Part shown: positions 18,639-26,341 of the stretch, piece after piece | Numbering within the stretch: position 1 is the stretch's first letter | Layout: each line of letters begins with the position of its first letter | From: Bacteroidaceae bacterium | Lineage (GTDB): Bacteria > Bacteroidota > Bacteroidia > Bacteroidales > Bacteroidaceae | Assembly (NCBI GenBank): GCA_017616445.1 | Contig: JAFZYE010000079.1 | Span: 1 to 63,624, forward strand | Direction of reading: 5' to 3' | DNA: 63,624 nt | Position numbers and translations under genes: made by a program | The notes under the pieces: model-generated | Seen by the model: only the letters and a program-made list of their open reading frames with translations | Databases searched by the model: none | What the model was told of the DNA's origin: nothing

Positions 18639-18896
18639 AATCTTATTTTTAAAATTTATAATTTACAATTTGATTTCCAATTTTGTTATTTGGCAATTTG
18701 TGTATTTCATCGGCATACTATTCTCTCACCTCTTACTTCTCACTCCTCACCTCTGTCTTTTCTGCAAATCGGATGCCAAAAATAAAAATGGTGCTGATTG
18801 ATGGCTGTGGTTTGTTTTTTCCTGCCAAATCTGCCAGATTGTCTGCCAAAATCATAATTATTATAAATTATAAATTAGTTATTGTAAATTTTTTCG

Positions 18897-18904
18897 TACC
18901 TTTG
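18897..18904 (+). promoter_or_regulatory. Putative -7 box for the vWA-like gene
   Basis: TACCTTTG lies 24 bp before the ATG at 18929 and supports that start over the longer open frame. A clear -33 box was not found at the expected distance. Confidence 0.5.
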
Positions 18905-18928
18905 CCTTGTCAAAAGAAAACGATTGTA

Positions 18929-19696
18929 ATGTTAAGAGAATTGAGGATACTGATTAGTCTCTCGTTGCTGTGCGTTGCAGGGTTCTGTCAGCATGTCACA
19001 GCGCAGGTTGAGAAGGTGGATTATTTGTGGTTGGTCGATGTGTCGGGTGCGCGTAACATTTATTTGGAAGGAATGCAGTCTGCCATCGATACGTTCTATG
19101 TGGCAGCAACGAAACACGATGAGCTTCATGTGTATAACTTTGCCAAGACCGTAGCGACGAAAGACGACATCGTCGATGCCGACTTCTATCAATATAGCGA
19201 CTTGGGTTGTATGCTCGTGGCGTTGGATTCGCTGATAGCACATAGCCCCAGCCGATATGTGAGGGCGTTTGTCCTGTCCGACTTCTTCAACGAAGACCCT
19301 GTCGAAGGTGATGCCCGACTGAATCCTGCCGGCTACGCAGCCGTTCGGGACCATCTGGTGACTGTATGCAAAACCAAGAATGTGGAGATCTACCTGTTGA
19401 TTCTCCCTCCTTCGAGCAATTACAACGGCTATTCGCTTGAGGAGGTGAAGTCGTTGCTGCCTTACGACCACACGGAGACTTTCGGAGTGAGTCCCGACCA
19501 TCGTACGGTCGACTACCTCATGCAGAAGGTAGAGGCAGTCAATCAGCTCCGAGGCGTGCACGACGAGGTGGTCGAGCCCCACTCACCCCTTGCCACTTAT
19601 ATAATATTAGGTGTCTTCATTGCCGCTTTGGCAGGAGTAGCGATATATCTAAAGTTGAGACCCCTCTCTAACTCCCCCGAGGGGAAGGAAGGGTAA
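18929..19696 (+). CDS. Secreted, membrane-anchored vWA-like protein
   Basis: 255 residues. A signal peptide (LISLSLLCVAGFCQHVTA) is followed by a fold resembling a von Willebrand A domain: YLWLVDVSGARN at about residue 33 stands where a MIDAS motif DxSxS would be, but its second Ser is Ala, so metal binding may be lost. Later segments (VRAFVLSDFFNEDP, NVEIYLLILPPSS) fit the alternating strands of that fold. A C-terminal helix (YIILGVFIAALAGVAIYL) anchors it. The last dozen residues (RPLSNSPEGKEG) are encoded by a palindromic element at 19659-19693, which suggests the original C-terminus was replaced or extended. No partner genes of a known vWA system lie nearby. Confidence 0.7.
   Translation: MLRELRILISLSLLCVAGFCQHVTAQVEKVDYLWLVDVSGARNIYLEGMQSAIDTFYVAATKHDELHVYNFAKTVATKDDIVDADFYQYSDLGCMLVALDSLIAHSPSRYVRAFVLSDFFNEDPVEGDARLNPAGYAAVRDHLVTVCKTKNVEIYLLILPPSSNYNGYSLEEVKSLLPYDHTETFGVSPDHRTVDYLMQKVEAVNQLRGVHDEVVEPHSPLATYIILGVFIAALAGVAIYLKLRPLSNSPEGKEG
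19659..19693. repeat. Palindromic element, type 2, encoding a C-terminus
   Basis: GACCCCTCTCTAACTCCCCC, then GA, then GGGGAAGGAAGGG. It lies in frame at the end of the vWA-like gene and its last G abuts the TAA stop. Confidence 0.8.
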
Positions 19697-19815
19697 AGTT
19701 GATAGTTGATAGTTTATAGTTTATAGTCAGTTTAATAGGTTAATAGTTTAATCGATAAATAACTAAATGGTAAATAGTTAAATTGGAAATAAATAGTCAA
19801 TTGAAAATTGTAAAA
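19697..19815. repeat. AT-rich short repeats
   Basis: Runs of GTTGATAGTTTATAGTTTA- and AATAGTTAAATTGG-type words with 7- to 11-bp spacing fill the gap before the DUF975-type gene. No gene or clear promoter was seen in it. Confidence 0.6.
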
Positions 19816-19829
19816 TAGTAAATGAGATT

Positions 19830-20570
19830 ATGAAAGAATTATCTGTATCAGAATCAGTTTCCCAAGGTTGGGAATTTGCGAAGCAACATGGTTTGATGCT
19901 CGCAGTGTTTGTGTTAATACTTTATATCGTTAACTCTCTGTTGAATACGTTGACGATGCCTGCCGATTTCTGGGATAATTACATGAAGGCTTTGTCCGAT
20001 CCTCAGTCTGCACAGGATTTCCAGACATGGATGGCCGCAAGTACTTCAACTACATTGGGTTTCGTGGTGTCCATCATCATCGACATCATTCAGGTGATAT
20101 TCTATGCTGGTTTCACGGCTACAGTCCTGAAACTTGTTCGTGGCACGATGGAGAAGGTGTCGTTCGATGGATGGAAGATGTCAGCTATGACCTACCTGAA
20201 GTATTTTGCTGTGATTTTCATCGTCGGACTCGTCACCGTCATTGGTCTCTTCCTCTGCATCCTTCCAGGTATCTTCATCGGTACCCGTTTGGCATTTGCC
20301 GATTGGTACATCCTTGATCATCCTGAGGCAGGAATCGGCGATGCCCTGAAGGCCAGCTGGAACATGACGAGTGGCAACTTCTGGAGTGTCCTCGGTATGA
20401 TTGTCACAGAGGCGGCTATCGTTCTTATTGGTTTCATGTGCTGCTGCATCGGTGTTCTTTTTGCCATTCCGTTCGCATGTTTCGTTGAGGGTTGCGCTTA
20501 CAAGATGCTGAACGCCGATTTCATTGATGAGGCTCCAGTAGTCGGAGGATATGTACAGAATGAACGCTAA
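19830..20570 (+). CDS. DUF975-type integral membrane protein
   Basis: 246 residues with about five or six hydrophobic helices, including LMLAVFVLILYIVNSLL near the N-terminus and VIFIVGLVTVIGLFLCILPG in the middle. The segment GIFIGTRLAFADWYILDHP, followed by IGDALKASWNMTSGNFW, is typical of DUF975/YciC-like membrane proteins, whose helices often carry a short Trp-containing motif after TM4. Function is unknown. The C-terminus is cytoplasmic and polar. Its last codons overlap the next gene by 11 bp, so translation of the two is probably coupled. Confidence 0.75.
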   Translation: MKELSVSESVSQGWEFAKQHGLMLAVFVLILYIVNSLLNTLTMPADFWDNYMKALSDPQSAQDFQTWMAASTSTTLGFVVSIIIDIIQVIFYAGFTATVLKLVRGTMEKVSFDGWKMSAMTYLKYFAVIFIVGLVTVIGLFLCILPGIFIGTRLAFADWYILDHPEAGIGDALKASWNMTSGNFWSVLGMIVTEAAIVLIGFMCCCIGVLFAIPFACFVEGCAYKMLNADFIDEAPVVGGYVQNER

Positions 20571-21381
20571 ACTCTTCATAGGACTATCTGTAATCCTTTT
20601 CACCTTTCTCTCGTGCAACGGGCAGACAGGTGAGAAGGAGACAGAGGTGATGCTGGAGACCACCGCAGGCAACATCCGCATCAAGCTTTATAACGACACT
20701 CCGCTCCATCGAGACAACTTCATCCGTAATGTCCGCGATGGCAAGTACGACGGGGTGACGTGGCATCGCATCATCCGCAACTTCATGATTCAGACGGGCG
20801 AGCAACCCCTTCAGTTCGATGCTGACGGTGACACCATCGCTGCTGATCCGTCAGAGTGGATTCCTGCGGAGATTGTCTATCCAAAGCACTACCACAAACG
20901 TGGTATGGTGGCAGCTGCACGCGAGGGCGATGATGTCAATCCCGACAAGAAGTCCGACCACTATCAGTTCTATATCGTGACAGGCCGTAGTTTCAACGAC
21001 GACCAACTGCGTGAACTCACTGCCGCACGTACCCAGCAAGCAGCCGAACTGCTCTATGCGAAGCGCGTGGAGGAGAATGCCGACAAGCTGGAAGCACTGC
21101 GTAAGGCACGCGACAACAAAGGGCTGAGCAATCTGCTCGAAGACCTGCACGACGAGGCCGTCTATGAGACATCTGTCAATCCACCTGCACCCTTCACTGA
21201 GCAGCAGACCCGCGACTATCGTGCCTATGGTGGAGCACCCTGGCTCGATGGCGAATACACCGTATTTGGAGAAGTGGTCGAAGGCATGAAAACCGTGCTG
21301 ACCATCGAACGAACCAAAGTCAACGAGAACAACCGCCCCCAGAAGGAAATGAAGGTGCTGAAAGCATACGTGATAGAGTGA
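20560..21381 (+). CDS. Lipoprotein peptidyl-prolyl isomerase (cyclophilin family)
   Basis: 273 residues. A lipoprotein signal ends FLSC (Cys19), followed by a cyclophilin domain that speeds cis-trans change at proline in periplasmic proteins. Motifs visible are TTAGNIRIKLYNDTPLHRDNF, DGVTWHRIIRNFMIQTG and HYQFYIVTG. About 95 charged residues (RSFNDDQLRE to FTEQQTRDYRAYGG) interrupt the domain before YTVFGEVVEGMKTVLTI, a long insert compared with E. coli PpiA. I start at ATG 20560, which overlaps the upstream gene by 11 bp. A strong hairpin follows the stop. Confidence 0.9.
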   Translation: MNAKLFIGLSVILFTFLSCNGQTGEKETEVMLETTAGNIRIKLYNDTPLHRDNFIRNVRDGKYDGVTWHRIIRNFMIQTGEQPLQFDADGDTIAADPSEWIPAEIVYPKHYHKRGMVAAAREGDDVNPDKKSDHYQFYIVTGRSFNDDQLRELTAARTQQAAELLYAKRVEENADKLEALRKARDNKGLSNLLEDLHDEAVYETSVNPPAPFTEQQTRDYRAYGGAPWLDGEYTVFGEVVEGMKTVLTIERTKVNENNRPQKEMKVLKAYVIE

Positions 21382-21404
21382 CAACTTTATAATAGTTTAT
21401 AATA

Positions 21405-21457
21405 GACAGTTAAGTAAAGGCTGGACGATTCATTCGCCAGCCTTTTACTTAATTGTC
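21405..21457 (+). terminator. Terminator after the cyclophilin gene
   Basis: A stem of about 20 bp pairs GTTAAGTAAAGGCTGG with CCAGCCTTTTACTTAAT, with one bulge and one G-T pair, around the loop ACGATTCATTCG. It lies 23 bp past the stop. Confidence 0.75.
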
Positions 21458-21547
21458 AACTTACGATGAAATGGGCAAAAAGTGACGAAAGTAGGGATTT
21501 TAGGGACGAAATTCGGAAAAATGTAAATTTTTTGTAAACTAATTTTC

Positions 21548-21578
21548 TTGGTGGGGAACAAAAAATGTTGTTACTTTG
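21548..21578 (+). promoter_or_regulatory. Putative promoter of the first YD-like secreted gene
   Basis: TTGG at 21548-21551, 19 bp, and TTACTTTG at 21571-21578, one base off the TAnnTTTG consensus. AT-rich TTTAGAC repeats fill the leader up to the ATG at 21655. Confidence 0.5.
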
Positions 21579-21654
21579 CAGCGGAAACGAGTTAGACTCT
21601 AGACTTTAGACGTTAGACTCTAGACATTAGTCGAACCATTTAACGGATTTGAAA

Positions 21655-22764
21655 ATGAAAAAGGTAGTATTTATTCAGATTTTGTTGTGCATCTCGCTTG
21701 TTGCGATGGCACAGAAAGTACAAAGGGTGTTGGCTCCAGGTCAAGAGCCCGCCAAGTTTACCACCCGTCGTAATCTTGCTCCAGGTCAGTATGCCTACCG
21801 TCTTGACAGCATCGTGAATGTGGCATCATACGGAACGACATCCTTCCATTATTCCTACGATAAACAGGGTCGGATAGCAGCATTGATCATGCGGTCAGAG
21901 GGTGATCCAACCCCTGCCAAGTATATTTACTGCTATGATAAACGTGGTTTCTGTGTGGGTGAGGCCCAATACGAAGTGGTAGATGGCAAAGACGTTCTGT
22001 TGGGGGAAACGCTGGCTGTCTTTACCGACGAAGGCCGTATGATGAAGACAGAAAAAAAGTTGTACGGCAACGCCGGAAAGGTGAGGCAAATTGTCACAGA
22101 CAGCTATACCTACGACCAGCGTGGAAACTGTGTAGAACACATGACCCAAACTCTTATTACGATGAGTAATACCCTCACCAAGACGAAAAGAACCTACGCC
22201 TACAATGCACGTAACCAGCAGATTGAAGAAATATTATACGGACATAAAGTCCAGGAAGATAAGTTCTTCCCCAATATCACGACCACGAGGGAATACGACC
22301 AAAACGACCGTGTGAGCCATTATACGATGATCCAAACGACTGGTCTGGTCGAAGATGGTACTATCGAGTGCTTCATTGAATATACCGAACAAAACGGACA
22401 GGTGGTGCGCGAGACACGCAAGGGCAATGGTCTTGAAGGTGATTGGAGTGTGGTTGTTGAAAACCGCGCATACGATACCTACGGCAACCTGGTGCGTGAA
22501 GACTACGAGGAAAACGATCAGTACTATGGCTCCGCTAATTACTACTACGACCTCGCTACCAAAACGGAGAACGTGCAGGGACTTGACTGGTACGGCAAAC
22601 CAGGAATGACGTTCTTGCAAAAGAAGATGCTCGTCCAGGCATGTAAGTGCAAATGCCGCCTCATGCGCATCAACGGAGTCAATCCCCTTGGTGACTTCGA
22701 AGGAATGAGAGGCTCAAGTACAGTAGGTCAGGACGTGAGGTATTATTATACGGAAGTGAAATAA
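21655..22764 (+). CDS. Secreted YD-repeat-like protein, paralogue of the next gene's C-terminal half
   Basis: 369 residues with a signal peptide (MKKVVFIQILLCISLVAMAQ). The mature part is a run of beta-strand repeats with motifs such as YDKQGRIA, YDKRGFCV, YDQRGNCVEH and YDTYGNLVRE, resembling short YD/RHS-type or wall-associated repeats. It matches the C-terminal half of the next protein nearly residue for residue in places: a roughly 100-bp stretch at 22312-22410 is almost identical to 24892-24990, indicating recent duplication or gene conversion. The C-terminus YYYTEVK is shared. A TTG six bases upstream could also start the frame, but ATG 21655 matches the paralogue. Function unknown; no toxin domain is attached. 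Confidence 0.75.
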   Translation: MKKVVFIQILLCISLVAMAQKVQRVLAPGQEPAKFTTRRNLAPGQYAYRLDSIVNVASYGTTSFHYSYDKQGRIAALIMRSEGDPTPAKYIYCYDKRGFCVGEAQYEVVDGKDVLLGETLAVFTDEGRMMKTEKKLYGNAGKVRQIVTDSYTYDQRGNCVEHMTQTLITMSNTLTKTKRTYAYNARNQQIEEILYGHKVQEDKFFPNITTTREYDQNDRVSHYTMIQTTGLVEDGTIECFIEYTEQNGQVVRETRKGNGLEGDWSVVVENRAYDTYGNLVREDYEENDQYYGSANYYYDLATKTENVQGLDWYGKPGMTFLQKKMLVQACKCKCRLMRINGVNPLGDFEGMRGSSTVGQDVRYYYTEVK

Positions 22765-22912
22765 TAGGAGTTAAAGAAGTTAGAGAAGTTACCGCTGCGC
22801 TCCGAAGTTACCGCTTGAGCTACGCTCTTCGCTCCGACGAAACCATAGGATGTTAACACCAGCAAAGTATCGTCTGTAACTCCTGAACTCCTAAATTTAA
22901 ACTCTATATGAA
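22765..22912. repeat. Interspersed GTTACCGC-type repeat, copy 1
   Basis: AGGAGTTAAAGAAGTTAGAG, then GTTACCGCTGCGCTCCGAAG, then CTCTTCGCTCCGACG and TGTTAACACCAGCAAA. It is nearly identical to 25350-25497 and related to 60558-60735. It is part of a duplicated gene-plus-spacer unit. Confidence 0.8.
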
Positions 22913-22931
22913 TTAATCCATCAATTATAAT

Positions 22932-25349
22932 ATGAAGAAGGTAGTATTTATTCAGGTTTTGTTGTGCATCTCGCTTGTTGCGATGGCACAGAAAGAATGT
23001 AAGGTATTAAACCAGGAGACTGGCTTGATACGGTTTGAAGTGGACGAAAACCTGCCTGAACCAGAGGAAGATTTATTCTTTTATGACTCAGCAGAGTGGC
23101 AGGCAAAGGATTTGGTGAGAAGTTCCGTACCGTATCGTTACAAGTCTGAGATTCTGGCTTATAGTTTCGCTGGCGAGAAGATGGCCATGATGCGCGAGGA
23201 TGTGTTCTTCGATGCATTGGTAGAGGCCTATGCCGACCATCGTCCGTTTGTGTTGTCGCCCGATATGGTGTGGCAGCTGATTGGTTTCAATTTCAGCGAG
23301 TATGTCAACAACCACGCGGAGGAGATGCGCTCGCTGTTGGTCAATCACGAAGGGGTGAAAGACCTGAAAATCATGACGGAAGAGGATATCCTGGGTGATA
23401 AGAATGCCGATTGGGGCGACCTCTTCGAGAAATTCTCTGCTGTGATTGCTGAAAACACCAAGGGCGATATTGCTCAGCTGATGACCTCCGACTTCTCCAC
23501 CACAGGTCCGACGGAGCGTATCGCTTCGCAAATCACGCTGATGGAGTCGCTCAAGAGCTATTTCCACTACATCGCAAGACGTATGGCGTGTGGTATCCCT
23601 AACATCACCCTGAAAGGTACACCAGCCGACTGGCGCAAGGTGGCTGAGAAGGTACAGGGACTGGAGAAGTATAATATGGGTTGGTGGACCAAGGAACTGA
23701 AACCTATCATGGCGGAGTTCGTGAAGACCGCTGAAGGACATCCCGACAAGAAGTTCTGGAAGGACATCGTGATGCAGGACCGTCCCGACCGCTTGCGTGG
23801 AGGTGCTTGCAGTCATGAGAAGCCTACCGACCTTGATGGCTGGATGGTGAAACTCTTCCCTGATATGAAGAAAGGACAGATGCAAACTTCCATCCCTTAC
23901 GGACGGATGCAGGGAGCAGAGCTGTCGAGTGTGCAGTTCAAGTACCAACTGATTGACCCTATCACGTTGAAAGTGATTGAAGAGACAGACATCATGCTCT
24001 ATGCCGGATTCGTCGGCGTGACGGTCGATAAGGCCACAGGTGCTCTAGAACCCAAGATTGGATGGGTGGCCCGCAAGGTGGACGAGGAAGGCGAACTGGT
24101 GGCACGACTCACTTCGCTCGGTGGGGACACAAAGATAAAGACGGTTCCTGAGGTGCTGAAGCGTGAGAAGTATTACAAACAGCTCCACTTGACATTCGAG
24201 GACAAGGTCGTCGTGCCGGAGTGGATGGACGACATCCAGATTGACGACTTCACCATCGAGGGCTACATGTCAGAAGCGGAACAGGCACAGCTCAAGCAGC
24301 GGTTCCCCAAGGCTAAGGTGAAACGTATGCTTCATAACACCACAACGCGCAGAGACCTTGCTCCAGGTCAGTACGCCTATCGCCTTGACAGCATCGTGAG
24401 CACATCATCGTCAGTATCAACCACTTTTCGTCTCGCATACGATGAGCAAGGGCGGATAGCAGAAATGATAAGGCAGTCATCGTATGATTCAAGACCAGAC
24501 AAGAGCATCTACCACTATGATGAACGTGGTTTCTGTGTAAGAGAAGACCAATACGAAATGACGGACGGCAAGGATGTGCTGACAATGGTGCGTGAGGATA
24601 CCTATACCGACGAAGGCCGTATGATGAAAAGGGAATCGAAGATGTACGACAAAAACGGAACGTTGTATCGTCTCGCTACAGAAAACTACACATACGACCA
24701 ACGTGGAAACCTCGTGGAACATATGGGCGAGTATAAGATGGTGAATAGTGGAACTGTCAGCAAGACGAAAAGAACCTCTGTGTACAATGCGCGTAACCAA
24801 CTGGTAGAAGAGGTGGTGTATGGCTATAAAACTCAGGAAGATGAGTTCTTCCCGAATATCACAACCAAGATGGAATACGACAAGAACGGCCGTGTGAGCC
24901 ATTATACGATGATCCAAACGACTGGTCTGGTCGAAGACGGTACTATCGAGTGCTTCATTGAATATACCGAACAAAACGGACAGGTGGTGCGTGAGCAGTG
25001 CAAGCGCAAAAGTTCACGTGACGACAAGTGGACGGTGGAAGTAACGAACTCTGCTTACGACACTTATGGCAATCTGGTACGTGAAGACCTTGAGAATGAT
25101 AATACCTATAGCGGCTCCACCAACTATTATTACGACCTTGCCACGAAGGCAGAGAACGTGCAAGGGGTTGACTGGTACGACAAACCTGGTACGACGCTCT
25201 TGAGAGTGGGTCTGCTCTGCGATGCATGCGGTCACAAATTCCGCGTCACGCGCATCAACGGAGTCAACGCCTCTGGTGACTTCGAAGGATTGATGGACTC
25301 AAATACAACAGGTTCGGACGTGAGGTTTTATTATACGGAAGTGAAATAA
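22932..25349 (+). CDS. Secreted DUF4419 protein fused to a YD-repeat-like module
   Basis: 805 residues with almost the same signal peptide as the upstream paralogue. Residues about 30-440 match the DUF4419 family as I know it: HRPFVLSPDMVWQLIGFNFS, an HVN-type helix here as YVNNHAEEMRSLLVNHEG, DFSTTGPTERIASQITLMES, and the WWTKELKPIM helix, ending with LYAGFVGVTVD. DUF4419 occurs in bacteria and fungi and has no firm function. From about residue 470 the YD-like module begins (DLAPGQYAYRLDSIVS) and runs to the C-terminus. The next gene upstream is this module alone. Fusion followed by duplication, or loss of DUF4419 in one copy, explains the pair. Confidence 0.8.
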   Translation: MKKVVFIQVLLCISLVAMAQKECKVLNQETGLIRFEVDENLPEPEEDLFFYDSAEWQAKDLVRSSVPYRYKSEILAYSFAGEKMAMMREDVFFDALVEAYADHRPFVLSPDMVWQLIGFNFSEYVNNHAEEMRSLLVNHEGVKDLKIMTEEDILGDKNADWGDLFEKFSAVIAENTKGDIAQLMTSDFSTTGPTERIASQITLMESLKSYFHYIARRMACGIPNITLKGTPADWRKVAEKVQGLEKYNMGWWTKELKPIMAEFVKTAEGHPDKKFWKDIVMQDRPDRLRGGACSHEKPTDLDGWMVKLFPDMKKGQMQTSIPYGRMQGAELSSVQFKYQLIDPITLKVIEETDIMLYAGFVGVTVDKATGALEPKIGWVARKVDEEGELVARLTSLGGDTKIKTVPEVLKREKYYKQLHLTFEDKVVVPEWMDDIQIDDFTIEGYMSEAEQAQLKQRFPKAKVKRMLHNTTTRRDLAPGQYAYRLDSIVSTSSSVSTTFRLAYDEQGRIAEMIRQSSYDSRPDKSIYHYDERGFCVREDQYEMTDGKDVLTMVREDTYTDEGRMMKRESKMYDKNGTLYRLATENYTYDQRGNLVEHMGEYKMVNSGTVSKTKRTSVYNARNQLVEEVVYGYKTQEDEFFPNITTKMEYDKNGRVSHYTMIQTTGLVEDGTIECFIEYTEQNGQVVREQCKRKSSRDDKWTVEVTNSAYDTYGNLVREDLENDNTYSGSTNYYYDLATKAENVQGVDWYDKPGTTLLRVGLLCDACGHKFRVTRINGVNASGDFEGLMDSNTTGSDVRFYYTEVK

Positions 25350-25497
25350 TAGGAGTTAAAGAAGTTAGAGAAGTTACCGCTGCGCTCCGAAGTTACCGCT
25401 TGAGCTACGCTCTTCGCTCCGACGGAACCATAGGCTGTTAACACCAGCAAACTATCGTCTGTAACTCCTGAACTCCTGTAACTCCTGAACTCCTAAT
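25350..25497. repeat. Interspersed GTTACCGC-type repeat, copy 2
   Basis: A near-copy of 22765-22912, again placed directly after a stop codon reading GAAGTGAAATAA. A short repeat of CTGTAACTCCTGAACTCC follows. Confidence 0.8.
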
Positions 25498-25508
25498 TTA
25501 GACTCTAT

Positions 25509-26261
25509 ATGAATATGCAACGAATTATTATTATTCCAATATTGTTCTTCCTATCGCTTTTTGCGATGGCTCAGAATGCACTCGAACCAGCAGTTTTTGA
25601 GGATTTTGCTACCATGAGCAACGAACCTCGTCAACACTACAAGGCAAAAAGGACAAAACTGCTTCAGCTGAACAAGTTAAGTTGTGGGGTGTTTATCTCC
25701 CGCTCGTTCCGAAATGAGGGCATCTTGGGGTATGATCCCGTGAAGCATGCATTGGTATATCACGAATCAATCAAGAGTATCTGGGATCAGGCATGGAAGG
25801 AATCGATGATACTTGAAAAATCAGATGATGGCACGAATCATTGGGAGTTCCGCGACAAACCCCTTAGGGCTTGGAATGTACCTGTCACATACCATCAGAT
25901 GCGAATACCTGACGACTTGGCATTCGACCTGTTCGACCTATGGAGCAATGCCATCCGAGCCGCCAGGGAAGATGAATCACAGGTTGCTGTCCTTGATGGC
26001 ACGTCGTATGAAGTCTTTGTCAGAGGTGCGAATCCTATGTATGCACGCACCAATGGTTGTGCCAGACGAAAGGCTCCTGAAGGGCAGGAGTACCTCGTGC
26101 GTCGTCTGTTAAGACTCAATCGCCAACTCGTTGAGGCTGTAACGAAGGGTAAACGTCGCATGCTCGATGATTTGCGTGCTGACATCAAATTCCTTGCTCT
26201 TGACTTCGCACAGGATGCGGCTGTCGACGATAATGGCTGGAAGTTCAGACATGCGTTTTAG
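25509..26261 (+). CDS. Secreted hypothetical protein
   Basis: 250 residues beginning with a signal peptide (IIIIPILFFLSLFAMAQ) very like those of the two upstream genes, which suggests shared origin of the 5' end. The mature part is mostly helical and charged, with no motif I recognise. Visible segments include NPMYARTNGCARRKAPEG and the C-terminal VEAVTKGKRRMLDDLRADIK. It follows the DUF4419 fusion gene by 159 bp on the same strand, so the three may act together. A palindromic element begins at its TAG stop codon. Confidence 0.6.
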   Translation: MNMQRIIIIPILFFLSLFAMAQNALEPAVFEDFATMSNEPRQHYKAKRTKLLQLNKLSCGVFISRSFRNEGILGYDPVKHALVYHESIKSIWDQAWKESMILEKSDDGTNHWEFRDKPLRAWNVPVTYHQMRIPDDLAFDLFDLWSNAIRAAREDESQVAVLDGTSYEVFVRGANPMYARTNGCARRKAPEGQEYLVRRLLRLNRQLVEAVTKGKRRMLDDLRADIKFLALDFAQDAAVDDNGWKFRHAF

Positions 26262-26296
26262 CCCCTCCCGACCTCCCCAAGGGGAGGACGGGGTGA
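26261..26296. repeat. Palindromic element, type 2, touching a stop codon
   Basis: GCCCCTCCCGACCTCCCC, AA, GGGGAGGACGGGGTGAG. The first G is the last base of the TAG stop of the preceding gene. AT-rich AAGTTTAAGGTTC repeats follow up to the helicase stop. Confidence 0.75.
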
Positions 26297-26341
26297 GTTC
26301 AAAGTTTAAGGTTCAAAGTTTAAGGTTTAAAGTTCTAAGGT

